Origin: Akkermansia sp.
Lineage (GTDB): Bacteria; Verrucomicrobiota; Verrucomicrobiia; Verrucomicrobiales; Akkermansiaceae
Direction of reading: 5' to 3'
DNA: 60,146 nucleotides
Assembly: GCA_017549485.1 (NCBI GenBank)
Contig: JAFYUT010000030.1
Span: 1 to 60,146 of the forward strand
A program made the translations under genes and the position numbers. Positions 35,936 to 43,383 of this stretch are shown here, one piece after another. How positions within the stretch are numbered: position 1 is the first letter of the stretch; every line of letters starts with the position of its first letter. Below the pieces are notes generated by a model. The model was not told the DNA's origin, searched no databases, and saw nothing but the letters and a program-made list of their open reading frames with translations.

Positions 35936-36601
35936 ATGTCTGAACATTACACGCAAGGCAGGCAGGGTCAGGGTGCCCGCCGTCGCCGCAATCAGGGACG
36001 CCACTACAGGCAGCGTATGCCCCGCCCCGCAGAAACACCTAAGAAAAAGCCCTCACTCTTGTCTCGTATACTTAGTTTCTTTGGTTTCGGCAAAAAAGAC
36101 AAGAATGAGAAACCCCATAATAAGTACGAAAAAGGCAAAAAGAACACTCCCCCGCAGAAGGTTCGTGTAGCCAAAACCCACAACCGCAACGGTAACCCGT
36201 CTGCACCGCGTCGTCGCCGTGCTACCTCTACTCTGCCCACGCGCAATGCCCGCCTGTATGTCGGCAACCTGTCGTATGAGGCAACAGAGGCTGAATTGGA
36301 GGATTTGTTCAAAGGATTCGGCAATGTCAAGAGCGTGGAGGTTATCTACAACCCGCGCACGTACAAGAGCAAGGGCTATGCTTTTGTAGAAATGCAGAAA
36401 CTTGAGGAAGCCTGCAAAGCTGCCGAGGTACTGCATGGTCAGCCTTTCATGGGGCGTGAGCTCATGGTAAGTGCAGCCAGTGAGCGCACCGAACAAGTAA
36501 ACATCCCCACTGATCCGGCTACAACGGAGCCCGCCGCCGAGCAACCTACCCCGGCCGAGGCTGAGGCCCCTGCTGAATCACCGGCCGAAGAAGACAACTG
36601 A
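35936..36601 (+). CDS. RRM RNA-binding protein with basic N-terminus
   Basis: A 221-residue protein. The first 100 residues are highly basic and disordered (QGARRRRNQGR, APRRRRA). The centre is one RNA recognition motif (about 103-180), with RNP2 as LYVGNLSY and RNP1 as KGYAFVEM, including the aromatic residues that stack on RNA. The tail is acidic and Pro/Ala/Glu-rich. Bacterial single-RRM proteins in cyanobacteria are cold-inducible, but this one is larger because of the basic arm. It has a long leader and a strong terminator, so it is a single-gene unit. It may act as an RNA chaperone (inference). Confidence 0.9.
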   Translation: MSEHYTQGRQGQGARRRRNQGRHYRQRMPRPAETPKKKPSLLSRILSFFGFGKKDKNEKPHNKYEKGKKNTPPQKVRVAKTHNRNGNPSAPRRRRATSTLPTRNARLYVGNLSYEATEAELEDLFKGFGNVKSVEVIYNPRTYKSKGYAFVEMQKLEEACKAAEVLHGQPFMGRELMVSAASERTEQVNIPTDPATTEPAAEQPTPAEAEAPAESPAEEDN

Positions 36602-36625
36602 TACAGTATTATAAAAATCCCATAA

Positions 36626-36664
36626 AAAACAGCCTGCGTGTTCTGCATGCAGGCTGTTTTGTTT
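36626..36664 (+). terminator. Rho-independent terminator of the RRM gene
   Basis: A 12-bp stem (AAAACAGCCTGC paired with GCAGGCTGTTTT) with an 11-nt loop runs into GTTTG. It lies 25 bp after the stop. Confidence 0.88.
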
Positions 36665-36729
36665 GTTCTCATCGGCATTGCGGGGCAAAGCTAGCCAACA
36701 GACATGAAGCAAACGGATTTTCTTTGCGC

Positions 36730-36758
36730 TTGCCAAAGCGGACACTCGCTATTATAAT
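36730..36758 (+). promoter_or_regulatory. Promoter of yceD-rpmF, predicted leaderless
   Basis: TTGCCA (36730-36735) and a perfect TATAAT (36753-36758) are 17 bp apart. The predicted first transcribed base is the A of ATG 36765. This is the clearest leaderless arrangement in the window. Confidence 0.7.
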
Positions 36759-36764
36759 AGGCGC

Positions 36765-37253
36765 ATGCAAACACGAATAAAAGTACCGCTGGAGGAGTTT
36801 CCGGAGGACGGCCTTGTACTGCATGGTGAAGCAGACGGCGCACTTTTTGACATCGATAACACCGGTGCTCGCAGCGTGAGCCCGCTGGGGTATGAGCTGG
36901 AAGCCAAGCTGTACGATACGGAATTACTGGTAAGCGGTAGCGTGTACGCTACATTCCGCATGCGATGCGATAGATGCTTGGAGGAATTTGATTATGAGGT
37001 AGAAATAGATGACCTTGCTCTCTCCTTCGACACAAAGGGTAAATTTGAAGTCGATATAACGGAAGAGCTGCGAGAAGAGGTGCTTCTGGAGCTTCCGGGA
37101 TACCCAAAATGCGAAATTTCGGGCCTTAAATGTAAAATAAATGACATAATTGGTGATTTTAGACTGGACAAAGACCCCCAATCGGGTGTAGAATCTCCCG
37201 CCCCGAGTGGACAAAGCGTCTGGGATGCCTTGGATCAGTTTCCGAGTAAGTAG
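36765..37253 (+). CDS. yceD: DUF177 / YceD family protein
   Basis: A 162-residue member of the DUF177 family, linked to 23S rRNA accumulation in bacteria and plants. The family Cys pairs are present: CDRC in the middle and CEISGLKC near the C-terminus. The rest is acidic. It is followed after 52 bp by rpmF, the universal arrangement for this family, and then by plsX. The start at 36765 coincides with the predicted transcription start. Confidence 0.88.
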   Translation: MQTRIKVPLEEFPEDGLVLHGEADGALFDIDNTGARSVSPLGYELEAKLYDTELLVSGSVYATFRMRCDRCLEEFDYEVEIDDLALSFDTKGKFEVDITEELREEVLLELPGYPKCEISGLKCKINDIIGDFRLDKDPQSGVESPAPSGQSVWDALDQFPSK

Positions 37254-37305
37254 GCACCGTGGCCCCACTCAACATCACAGTAAATCTTAACAAACACACA
37301 ATACT

Positions 37306-37497
37306 ATGGCAGCTCCGAAACGCAGAACGTCCAAGATGAAGCAGCGCTCCCGCCTGGCCGCTCAGGCCTGGAAGGCCCCCAAACTCGGCAAGTGCCCGAA
37401 GTGCGGCGCCGCTGTTCCCGGTCACACTGCTTGCATGCAGTGCGGTACCTACAAGACCCAGAGTGGTGCTGAGGTAGTGGTAAAACTGGTAGACTGA
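37306..37497 (+). CDS. rpmF: 50S ribosomal protein L32
   Basis: A 63-residue ribosomal protein of the large subunit. It has the basic N-terminus [17 protein letters not shown] and a zinc-binding C4 site formed by CPKCG and CMQCG, so this is the zinc-containing form. It sits between yceD and plsX as in many bacteria. A terminator follows 38 bp downstream. Confidence 0.97.
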   Translation: MAAPKRRTSKMKQRSRLAAQAWKAPKLGKCPKCGAAVPGHTACMQCGTYKTQSGAEVVVKLVD

Positions 37498-37534
37498 TTC
37501 TGCCGGAATAGAATAACCCCTGCTGAAAGACTTC

Positions 37535-37570
37535 AACCGCCCCGCAGATTTTGCTGCCGGGCGGTTTTTT
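37535..37570 (+). terminator. Terminator of yceD-rpmF
   Basis: A stem of AACCGCCC with GGGCGGTT extended by GCAG/CTGC across a mismatch is followed by six T residues (37565-37570). Confidence 0.8.
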
Positions 37571-37571
37571 G

Positions 37572-37601
37572 TTGACATATGCACATAAAATGTGCTAGAG
37601 T
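37572..37601 (+). promoter_or_regulatory. Promoter of plsX
   Basis: TTGACA (37572-37577) and TAGAGT (37596-37601) are 18 bp apart, with an extended -10 TG at 37593-37594. The leader would be about 22 nt. The promoter starts right behind the rpmF terminator, so plsX is uncoupled from rpmF. Confidence 0.6.
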
Positions 37602-37629
37602 GTAGACGAACTTCACAATATTTGCATCT

Positions 37630-38679
37630 ATGAAGCTAGCTCTCGATGCCATGGGCGGCGATAATGCGCCCCAAATCAACATAGACGGTGCTAAATTAGC
37701 TCTGGAAAAAATTAGCACCCTCGATAAGCTTTACCTTGTAGGCGATGAAGACATGCTGAAAAAAGCATGTGACACCGCCGGTATCAGCTCTAACCCCAAG
37801 CTTGAAATCGTTCACGCAGACGAAGTCGTCAGCATGGAAGAAAGTGGGCTTGTTGCCGTACGACAGAAGAAGAAGTCCTCCATGAGCATCTCTGTTGATA
37901 TGGTGAAAGACGGCACATGCGATGCCGTACTCTCTGCCGGCAATACCGGGGCAGCCGTGGCCGCCAGCACCATCAAACTGCGTTTGTTGGAGGGTGTAGA
38001 GAGAGCTGGTATTATCTCCCCCCTGCCCAGTCAGCACGGTTATGTCTTGGTGAGCGACACGGGCGCCAACCCCGATGCCAAGCCCAGCCATTTGGTAGGA
38101 TACGCCGTGATGAGTGCCTTAATGGCCAAATATGTTTATAACCGCCCCGTACCCAATGTGGGTGTGATGAGCAACGGTACAGAAGATTGCAAAGGCAGCG
38201 CATTCTCTCTGGAGGCATACGCGATTCTCAAAAAGCTGTCAGACCAAGGGCTGCTTCCTTTCAACTTTATCGGCAACTGCGAAGGCCATGACCTTTTTGA
38301 AACCGATTTGGATGTGGCCGTAACCGATGGTTTTACCGGCAACATCTTGCTCAAGAGTGTAGAAGCCACGGCCAAGGCATTTGGGCATTGGCTCAAAGCC
38401 GGTATCATGCAAAGCTTTATGGCTAAAATGGGAGCATTGCTCATGAAGCCTGTATTCAAAAAGCTCGGTAAGCAGATGAGCGCTGACACCATCGGTGGTT
38501 GTCCGCTGATGGGTGTGCGTGGTGTATCCATCATTGCGCACGGCTCAGCCAACGGCACTGCTATTCTAAATGCCTGCCGCATGGCAGACAGCATGTGCCG
38601 CAATAGTATCAATGAGCACATCATTGAAATCATGGCAAAGATTAACGAGGTTTTGCGCAACGAAATCTCTGCATCTTAA
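37630..38679 (+). CDS. plsX: Phosphate acyltransferase PlsX
   Basis: PlsX converts acyl-ACP to acyl-phosphate, the donor for the first step of phospholipid synthesis. Its 349 residues begin MKLALDAMGGDNAP, the family signature. Later motifs include AGNTGAAVAAS, DTGANPDAKP, NEG-region residues and DGFTGNILLK. It acts at the membrane surface with PlsY. It follows rpmF, as is usual, but has its own promoter and a strong terminator. Confidence 0.96.
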   Translation: MKLALDAMGGDNAPQINIDGAKLALEKISTLDKLYLVGDEDMLKKACDTAGISSNPKLEIVHADEVVSMEESGLVAVRQKKKSSMSISVDMVKDGTCDAVLSAGNTGAAVAASTIKLRLLEGVERAGIISPLPSQHGYVLVSDTGANPDAKPSHLVGYAVMSALMAKYVYNRPVPNVGVMSNGTEDCKGSAFSLEAYAILKKLSDQGLLPFNFIGNCEGHDLFETDLDVAVTDGFTGNILLKSVEATAKAFGHWLKAGIMQSFMAKMGALLMKPVFKKLGKQMSADTIGGCPLMGVRGVSIIAHGSANGTAILNACRMADSMCRNSINEHIIEIMAKINEVLRNEISAS

Positions 38680-38696
38680 GACTATTTTTTACAAAA

Positions 38697-38726
38697 CGCT
38701 GCCGATGTATATCGGCAGCGTTTTTT
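38697..38726 (+). terminator. Rho-independent terminator of plsX
   Basis: A perfect 10-bp stem (CGCTGCCGAT paired with ATCGGCAGCG) with loop GTAT is followed by six T residues. It is 17 bp after the stop. Confidence 0.92.
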
Positions 38727-38736
38727 ATTTTATAGG

Positions 38737-38755
38737 GGTATGCGCAACGCATACC
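38737..38755. repeat. Perfect small palindrome beside the DUF4062 gene end
   Basis: GGTATGCG and CGCATACC form an 8-bp perfect stem with a CAA loop, followed by TTTCTTTA on the plus strand. It could be a back-up terminator for plsX or mark the edge of the AT-rich gene that ends at 38761. Confidence 0.5.
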
Positions 38756-38760
38756 TTTCT

Positions 38761-40329
38761 TTAATGATTAACGGCTATATAACGCTGCTTGGGGCTGTTA
38801 GGTTTACCCGGAATTAATGCGCGTAAACGTCCCTGTTCGATAAGCGCGCCAATATATAAATTTACGGTGCGCGTTTGTCGGGAAACGCCTATATGTTGCA
38901 TAATTTCCATACTGGAACGGGGTTGCGAACAAAACTGAACAACAGCCTCTTGTTTAGCAGATACGGCAAGCTTACTTTGTTTGCTTACATGATAACCTTT
39001 ATTCGTTTTATTAGCTATATTCGCTTTTTCTTTCTTTATTTGATTTTGTTTTTTATTCCAGCTATAATAAATATCTTCTACTGACTCCCCGGCCTCAAGT
39101 ACACTTGATTCGTCTTCTTCATTTCTCCACAATGTGACTTTAAAGCACTCTTCTTGTTTAAAGCTGGGTGTGCGCAAGCCCCAATCCAAGCATTTGTCAA
39201 CTATATCTGTGGTACCTGTACCCATTTGTTCAATATACCCGGCTAGATATGCAACAGATGCAAGTTTTTGATTATAAGGAACAGAATAATGAGGCCCATG
39301 CAATCTATCCGGGCTGAGACCATATGGTAATTGACCGGGATTCCAAACTTCTACTCGGTTACTGAATACCATTACCTGTACACCGGCATTGCATGTATAA
39401 TCTCTATGCACGACAGCATTGACAATGGCTTCGGCCACAGCTTCTCTTGGTATTTCAGCTTTTACGGGCACAACCACGCTGTGGGCTCTTGTACCCACAT
39501 AGTTGTCTATACGAGACATCACAAAATCCACGGCTTTGTCTACTACCTCAAAGATGCTCCCGCTGAATATATGATGTGAAGGAATTGGTTTACAAATATC
39601 CGGCCCATAGAAATGAGCACATTTTACTATAGCAGATGGGAAAAATTCATGTGGGCGTTTACCAAAAAGAAGAACTGCGGCATTTGTAAGACTACCACTT
39701 TGAGTCAACAAGTTCAAATGCGTAAGTATGCTCTCTACCCCTGCACTCATAGGTATGGGAAAACCACGGTACGCCTTAGCCAACATGATAAAATGCGCAA
39801 TCTTATCAGCATCTATGTCATCTATGGTCGCCCCGGAACACACTGCATCATCAAATGAAGTTTTGCGAATATAGTTCTTTTCTACAAGAAAACGAACAAG
39901 GGCAGTATATACAGATGCCTGCAATTCCGCATAATCGCTGAAACTTCTGCGTATAACACTTTGTTCGGCCTTTGTAATAAGTGCTTGCTGTTTGGGATGT
40001 CGTTTTTTAATGGGGTCGGGAGTTGTGATGAAAATCAAACGTAATTTATTACAGGCTGTGGCCAAATCAAATTCTCGTTCGGTGGGTGATACGCCTTCGG
40101 CATCTTCATAGCCATAGCGCAAACCATATAAGCCTATGTAGATATCACAATTTCTGACTTCGTTTAGATAGGCATGGCTGGGAGATACACCCATAGCCGG
40201 TGTTTCTTCAAAGATATAGGGTTCAAAAAAGCCACCTAATAAAGCATCTTCTCGAATATAGTCGAAAAGCAATTTGCGCTCTACACTGAACTCTGATTGA
40301 ACACTGCTTATGAATACTTTGATTGCCAT
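38761..40329 (-). CDS. DUF4062 / GHKL-type ATPase / winged-helix protein
   Basis: A 522-residue protein with three parts. The N-terminal domain (about 1-95) is DUF4062-like (VFISSVQSEFSVERKLLFDYI opens it, split here in meaning), a fold related to TIR/SLOG-type sensors. The middle (about 190-400) is the HATPase_c_4 region found after Schlafen AlbA domains, with EIPREAVAEAIVNAVVHRDY and GTGTTDIVD. The C-terminus (about 440-522) is Lys/Asn-rich and ends in a winged-helix segment. Such proteins occur in defence islands and as regulators. The gene is clearly AT-richer than its neighbours, suggesting transfer. Its promoter is covered by a palindrome, and a GAAGGGG Shine-Dalgarno sequence precedes ATG 40329. 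Confidence 0.75.
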   Translation of the reverse strand: MAIKVFISSVQSEFSVERKLLFDYIREDALLGGFFEPYIFEETPAMGVSPSHAYLNEVRNCDIYIGLYGLRYGYEDAEGVSPTEREFDLATACNKLRLIFITTPDPIKKRHPKQQALITKAEQSVIRRSFSDYAELQASVYTALVRFLVEKNYIRKTSFDDAVCSGATIDDIDADKIAHFIMLAKAYRGFPIPMSAGVESILTHLNLLTQSGSLTNAAVLLFGKRPHEFFPSAIVKCAHFYGPDICKPIPSHHIFSGSIFEVVDKAVDFVMSRIDNYVGTRAHSVVVPVKAEIPREAVAEAIVNAVVHRDYTCNAGVQVMVFSNRVEVWNPGQLPYGLSPDRLHGPHYSVPYNQKLASVAYLAGYIEQMGTGTTDIVDKCLDWGLRTPSFKQEECFKVTLWRNEEDESSVLEAGESVEDIYYSWNKKQNQIKKEKANIANKTNKGYHVSKQSKLAVSAKQEAVVQFCSQPRSSMEIMQHIGVSRQTRTVNLYIGALIEQGRLRALIPGKPNSPKQRYIAVNH

Positions 40330-40343
40330 ATAACGCCCCTTCT

Positions 40344-40386
40344 ACTTTGTTCGCTTTTATTATATTGCATTAGCGAACAAAGTCAA
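40344..40386 (-). promoter_or_regulatory. Promoter with overlapping 11-bp inverted repeat operator
   Basis: On the minus strand TTGACT (40386-40381) and a perfect TATAAT (40364-40359) are 16 bp apart, with a predicted start at 40352 and a 23-nt leader. The inverted repeat ACTTTGTTCGC (40344-40354) and GCGAACAAAGT (40373-40383) brackets the -10 box. One arm lies on the start site and the other on the -35 edge, an ideal place for a repressor. Confidence 0.75.
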
Positions 40387-40397
40387 CAAAAAATCGT

Positions 40398-40441
40398 ACT
40401 TTGTTCTTTTTTCCTTTATTCGCAACAAAAAAGAACAAAGT
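40398..40441. repeat. Second, 15-bp perfect inverted repeat
   Basis: ACTTTGTTCTTTTTT (40398-40412) and AAAAAAGAACAAAGT (40427-40441) are perfect complements with a 14-nt loop. They share the half-site ACTTTGTTC with the operator 15-54 bp away. The outer arm touches the stop codon of the ABC gene (TTA at 40441-40443). It may be a second operator, or an AT-rich terminator for the ABC gene. Confidence 0.8.
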
Positions 40442-41226
40442 TATTCAATCACCGTCCACAGGCGTCCGTTGCGTGCATGTATCAGCCGAATTTCCAAATC
40501 AAAAGCGCGTCGAAGGTTCGCCTCGGTCAGTACTTCATCACGTGTACCATACGAGATAATATCACCCTGTCGCAATATCATGCCACGATTGAAGGTGGGC
40601 AAGATATCTTCTATTCGTTGGGTAATAAAAATGATAGTCAATTGTGGGTGCGAGGCGGCCAGTTCATCTATTGTATTCAGCAAAAATTCACGGCCGGCTA
40701 TATCGAGATAAACGCTGGGCTCATCCAAAATCATGAGCTCAGGATTGGTCATTAAAGCACGCGCGATTAGAACTTTAACCTGCTCACCGCTGCTCATGGT
40801 AAACACTTTGCGCTCCATCAAATGCGTAGCACGTAATGATTCCATCAGTACCGCGGCGCGTTCTTCTTCCTGTAGCGTCGGCTCACGAAAGAGTCCTATC
40901 GTTGCATCCGGCCCGGAGAGCACCATCTCTCGTCCTGTCCACTCGCGGTCGCCGAGCCATTGATGCATCAACGGACTCACCCAAGCAATCCGCTTGCGGA
41001 GCTCTTGCAAATTAATCGTGCCGAAGCGATGTCCCAACACCTCTACCGTAGCACCGAAAACAGGCCAGGCATAGCCCATGAGCATGCGCACCAACGTTGT
41101 TTTACCGGCGCCATTGGCACCCAAAATAAAGCAACGTTCACCGCGTTTTACTTGCCAGTTGATGTTATGCAAAATCTCTCGACCGGAAAGAAACACCTTT
41201 GCATTTTCAATATTAACTGCATTCAT
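40441..41226 (-). CDS. ABC transporter ATP-binding protein (ModF/YlmA-like)
   Basis: A 261-residue stand-alone ATPase. The Walker A is GANGAGKTT, the signature MSSGE, the Walker B LMILDEPS and the switch His region FITQRIEDI, in which the usual His is replaced by Gln. The sequence WVSPLMHQWL after the Q-loop resembles the ModF/YlmA type, which is often orphan. No permease or binding protein is next to it, so the partner and substrate are unknown. It sits 88 bp after ilvC on the same strand, behind a terminator. Confidence 0.85.
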   Translation of the reverse strand: MNAVNIENAKVFLSGREILHNINWQVKRGERCFILGANGAGKTTLVRMLMGYAWPVFGATVEVLGHRFGTINLQELRKRIAWVSPLMHQWLGDREWTGREMVLSGPDATIGLFREPTLQEEERAAVLMESLRATHLMERKVFTMSSGEQVKVLIARALMTNPELMILDEPSVYLDIAGREFLLNTIDELAASHPQLTIIFITQRIEDILPTFNRGMILRQGDIISYGTRDEVLTEANLRRAFDLEIRLIHARNGRLWTVIE

Positions 41227-41258
41227 GAGCTATCAAAATATGTAATGTTGATGGATAA

Positions 41259-41291
41259 AAGCGGCTCTCACATCACCCGTGAGAGCCGCTT
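41259..41291 (-). terminator. Terminator of ilvC
   Basis: A perfect 13-bp stem (AAGCGGCTCTCAC paired with GTGAGAGCCGCTT) has a 7-nt loop and continues into TTTTAT on the minus strand. It lies between ilvC and the ABC gene. Confidence 0.85.
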
Positions 41292-41314
41292 GAAGTAAAC
41301 ATAGGTAAAACAGA

Positions 41315-42295
41315 TTACTTGCGCTCAAAAAGAGCACGAATCTTGCTGCCGACAACCTCCACCGGGTGTTCAGCAAGGGCAGCACGCTTAGCAAGCAGAT
41401 TGGGAGCACCGGCAGCAGCCTCGGCCAGCCATACGCGGGCAAACTCGCCACTCTCAATGCGCTTGAGGCTTTCTTTCATCTTCTCCTTCACCTCCGGGCC
41501 GAGAATCTGCGGGCCATTGTAGTACTCACCGAATTCTGCCGTATTGGAGATAACACCGTTCATGGCCTGAATACCCTTATTGTAGATGATGTCTACGATA
41601 AGCTTAGCCTCGTGTACACACTCAAAGTAAGCCATCTCGGCGGGATAACCGGCCTCGATAAGGGTTTCGAAACCATACTTCATGAGGTCCACAAGACCAC
41701 CGCAAAGTACGTTTTGCTCACCGAACAAATCTTCGTAAGTCTCCTGCTGCATGGTGCACTCAAGCACACCACCGCGGGTAAGGCCCTCAGCCTTAGCCAT
41801 AGCCAAAGCTACATTCTTGGCATTGCCGGTGGGGTTCTGGAACACAGCAATCAAGCCGGGGCAACCAAAGCCCTCCTCGAACACACGGCGAACCTCCGTA
41901 CCCGGTCCCTTGGGAGCAACCATGATAACGTCAACATCTGCCGGGGGCTCGATGGTCTTGAACACGTATGCAAAACCGTGAGAGCAGCACAGCGTCTTAC
42001 CGGCGCACAAACCGGGCTTAATCTGCTCAGTGTATACGGAACCGTGCATTTCATCAGGCAGCAAAATATGGATGATATCAGCCGTCTTGGAAGCATCAGC
42101 CACACTCATCACCTCAAAGCCGTCCTGCACGGCGGCATCCCAGCTCTTACCGGGGCGAATACCGATGATAACATGTACACCGCTATCGCGCATGCAAAGA
42201 GCCTGAGCACGACCTTGAGCACCGTAGCCGATAACGGCTACTGTCTTACCGTTGAGAACGCTCACATCGGCGTCCTTATCATGAAGTATCTCCAT
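41315..42295 (-). CDS. ilvC: Ketol-acid reductoisomerase
   Basis: IlvC makes the dihydroxy acids of the valine and isoleucine pathway using NADPH and Mg. The predicted 326 residues start at ATG 42295 (MEILHDKDAD), the usual class I start. The longer frame begins with GTG and has no support. The Rossmann loop reads GYGAQGRAQAL, where most enzymes have GYGSQGHA. The metal-binding helices of the knotted domain are intact (DLFGEQNVLCGG and the later ECVHE). No ilvB, ilvN or ilvD genes are adjacent. Confidence 0.95.
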   Translation of the reverse strand: MEILHDKDADVSVLNGKTVAVIGYGAQGRAQALCMRDSGVHVIIGIRPGKSWDAAVQDGFEVMSVADASKTADIIHILLPDEMHGSVYTEQIKPGLCAGKTLCCSHGFAYVFKTIEPPADVDVIMVAPKGPGTEVRRVFEEGFGCPGLIAVFQNPTGNAKNVALAMAKAEGLTRGGVLECTMQQETYEDLFGEQNVLCGGLVDLMKYGFETLIEAGYPAEMAYFECVHEAKLIVDIIYNKGIQAMNGVISNTAEFGEYYNGPQILGPEVKEKMKESLKRIESGEFARVWLAEAAAGAPNLLAKRAALAEHPVEVVGSKIRALFERK

Positions 42296-42360
42296 TGTTT
42301 TTATATCGTTAGTGTTATAGAAGCTAAAATCTTTCTGCACCCATGCGGATGCACGTGCCT

Positions 42361-42388
42361 AAAATACCACTATTTCATTCATTTGCAA
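42361..42388 (-). promoter_or_regulatory. Possible promoter of ilvC
   Basis: On the minus strand TTGCAA (42388-42383) and TATTTT (42366-42361) are 16 bp apart, giving a leader of about 59 nt. I see no leader peptide rich in branched-chain codons. Confidence 0.35.
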
Positions 42389-42412
42389 GAAAAAAGCATG
42401 GCATATAACGGT

Positions 42413-43090
42413 TCAATTATCTTTTTTACCGTTAATCCAATATTTGACATTATAGTATGGCAAATAACAGACGGTGCCGAGAATGGTAAGCGGAATATCT
42501 GCCAACGCGGCAAGAGGAGCCAAGAAATAGCGTTTGGAAGGGGTAACCTCTCCCTTGGCATCTTGGTATACCGCCCAAGCAGCGTGATCATTATCACTAC
42601 CGGCTGCAATGGGTAATACCGTACTGCTCACCAGTTGCAAGCCGGGGTCATTGGCGACCGCCACGGCATTCTCCCACTCTCGCCAAAGAATCGTTTTTTC
42701 GCCCAGTGGGTGGCGATACTCGGCAGCCGGTGGGGTTATACCACTGAACACCAAGTCATCATACCCCACAACCACAAAACGCTCAACCGCCGGCAAGGGC
42801 TCTGCCACAGCATTATTCCCTAAGGTAAAGTGTTTTTTATCAATCTCACCGAACACGAAAAGCGGGCCGGGCTTGCGCTCAGAGGTTACACGGCAACGGT
42901 GTACGTAAAACTTTTTGCCATTAGCCGCAGTGTATTCCATAATACCCCCTAACAAACTCTCTGAGCCCGTGATTTTATATTCATCGGAAGAGCCATCCAC
43001 GCGGTCGGCAATTCTGCTTTCCATCACTGCCCACTGGCAAGATGAAAGTGATGCAACCGCTACCGAAACCATACAAAAAAATTGACGCAT
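42413..43090 (-). CDS. Lipoprotein with YceK-like C-terminus, unknown
   Basis: A predicted 225-residue lipoprotein. ATG 43090 gives MRQFFCMVSVAVASLSSCQW, a short signal peptide with Cys at the lipobox. The longer frame upstream is not needed. The C-terminal segment APLAALADIPLTILGTVCYLPYYN resembles the DlPxSxxxDTxxLPy ending of small YceK-type lipoproteins, but the rest of the protein is larger and unrecognised. It lies between ilvC and murA, transcribed away from murA. Confidence 0.6.
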   Translation of the reverse strand: MRQFFCMVSVAVASLSSCQWAVMESRIADRVDGSSDEYKITGSESLLGGIMEYTAANGKKFYVHRCRVTSERKPGPLFVFGEIDKKHFTLGNNAVAEPLPAVERFVVVGYDDLVFSGITPPAAEYRHPLGEKTILWREWENAVAVANDPGLQLVSSTVLPIAAGSDNDHAAWAVYQDAKGEVTPSKRYFLAPLAALADIPLTILGTVCYLPYYNVKYWINGKKDN

Positions 43091-43383
43091 ATGTATTACT
43101 GAAAAAAGTTGAGAGATTTCCGAATCTATCACAGCCGGGGAAGTCTTGTACAGCCCAAAACGCGACTGCAAACACGCTTTTATGCAAAAATAAGACAAAT
43201 TATTTCACTTTTTCTTATAAAAAATACTCATTTTTTGAAAGAAACATAAAAATTTCAGCGTACATATATAAGCAGACGTTAAGCGGAGTTGCAAGATACT
43301 TTCAAAAGTTTACACTTCTCACTTGCTTTTTTAGCATCATTTGGTAGAATTACCACAGCGTAACATACACATCTCACTCAACC
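43091..43383. other. AT-rich intergenic region with the murA promoter
   Basis: This 293-bp divergent interval is strongly AT-rich, with A- and T-tracts around 43190-43260. The likely murA promoter is TTGCTT (43323-43328) and TAGAAT (43345-43350) with a 16-bp spacer and a leader of about 27 nt. I see no RNA gene or small reading frame that I can support. Confidence 0.5.

Noticed and set aside
41315..42340. Longer ilvC start (GTG 42340)
   Set aside because: It adds 15 residues not typical of the family, and ATG 42295 gives the normal N-terminus.
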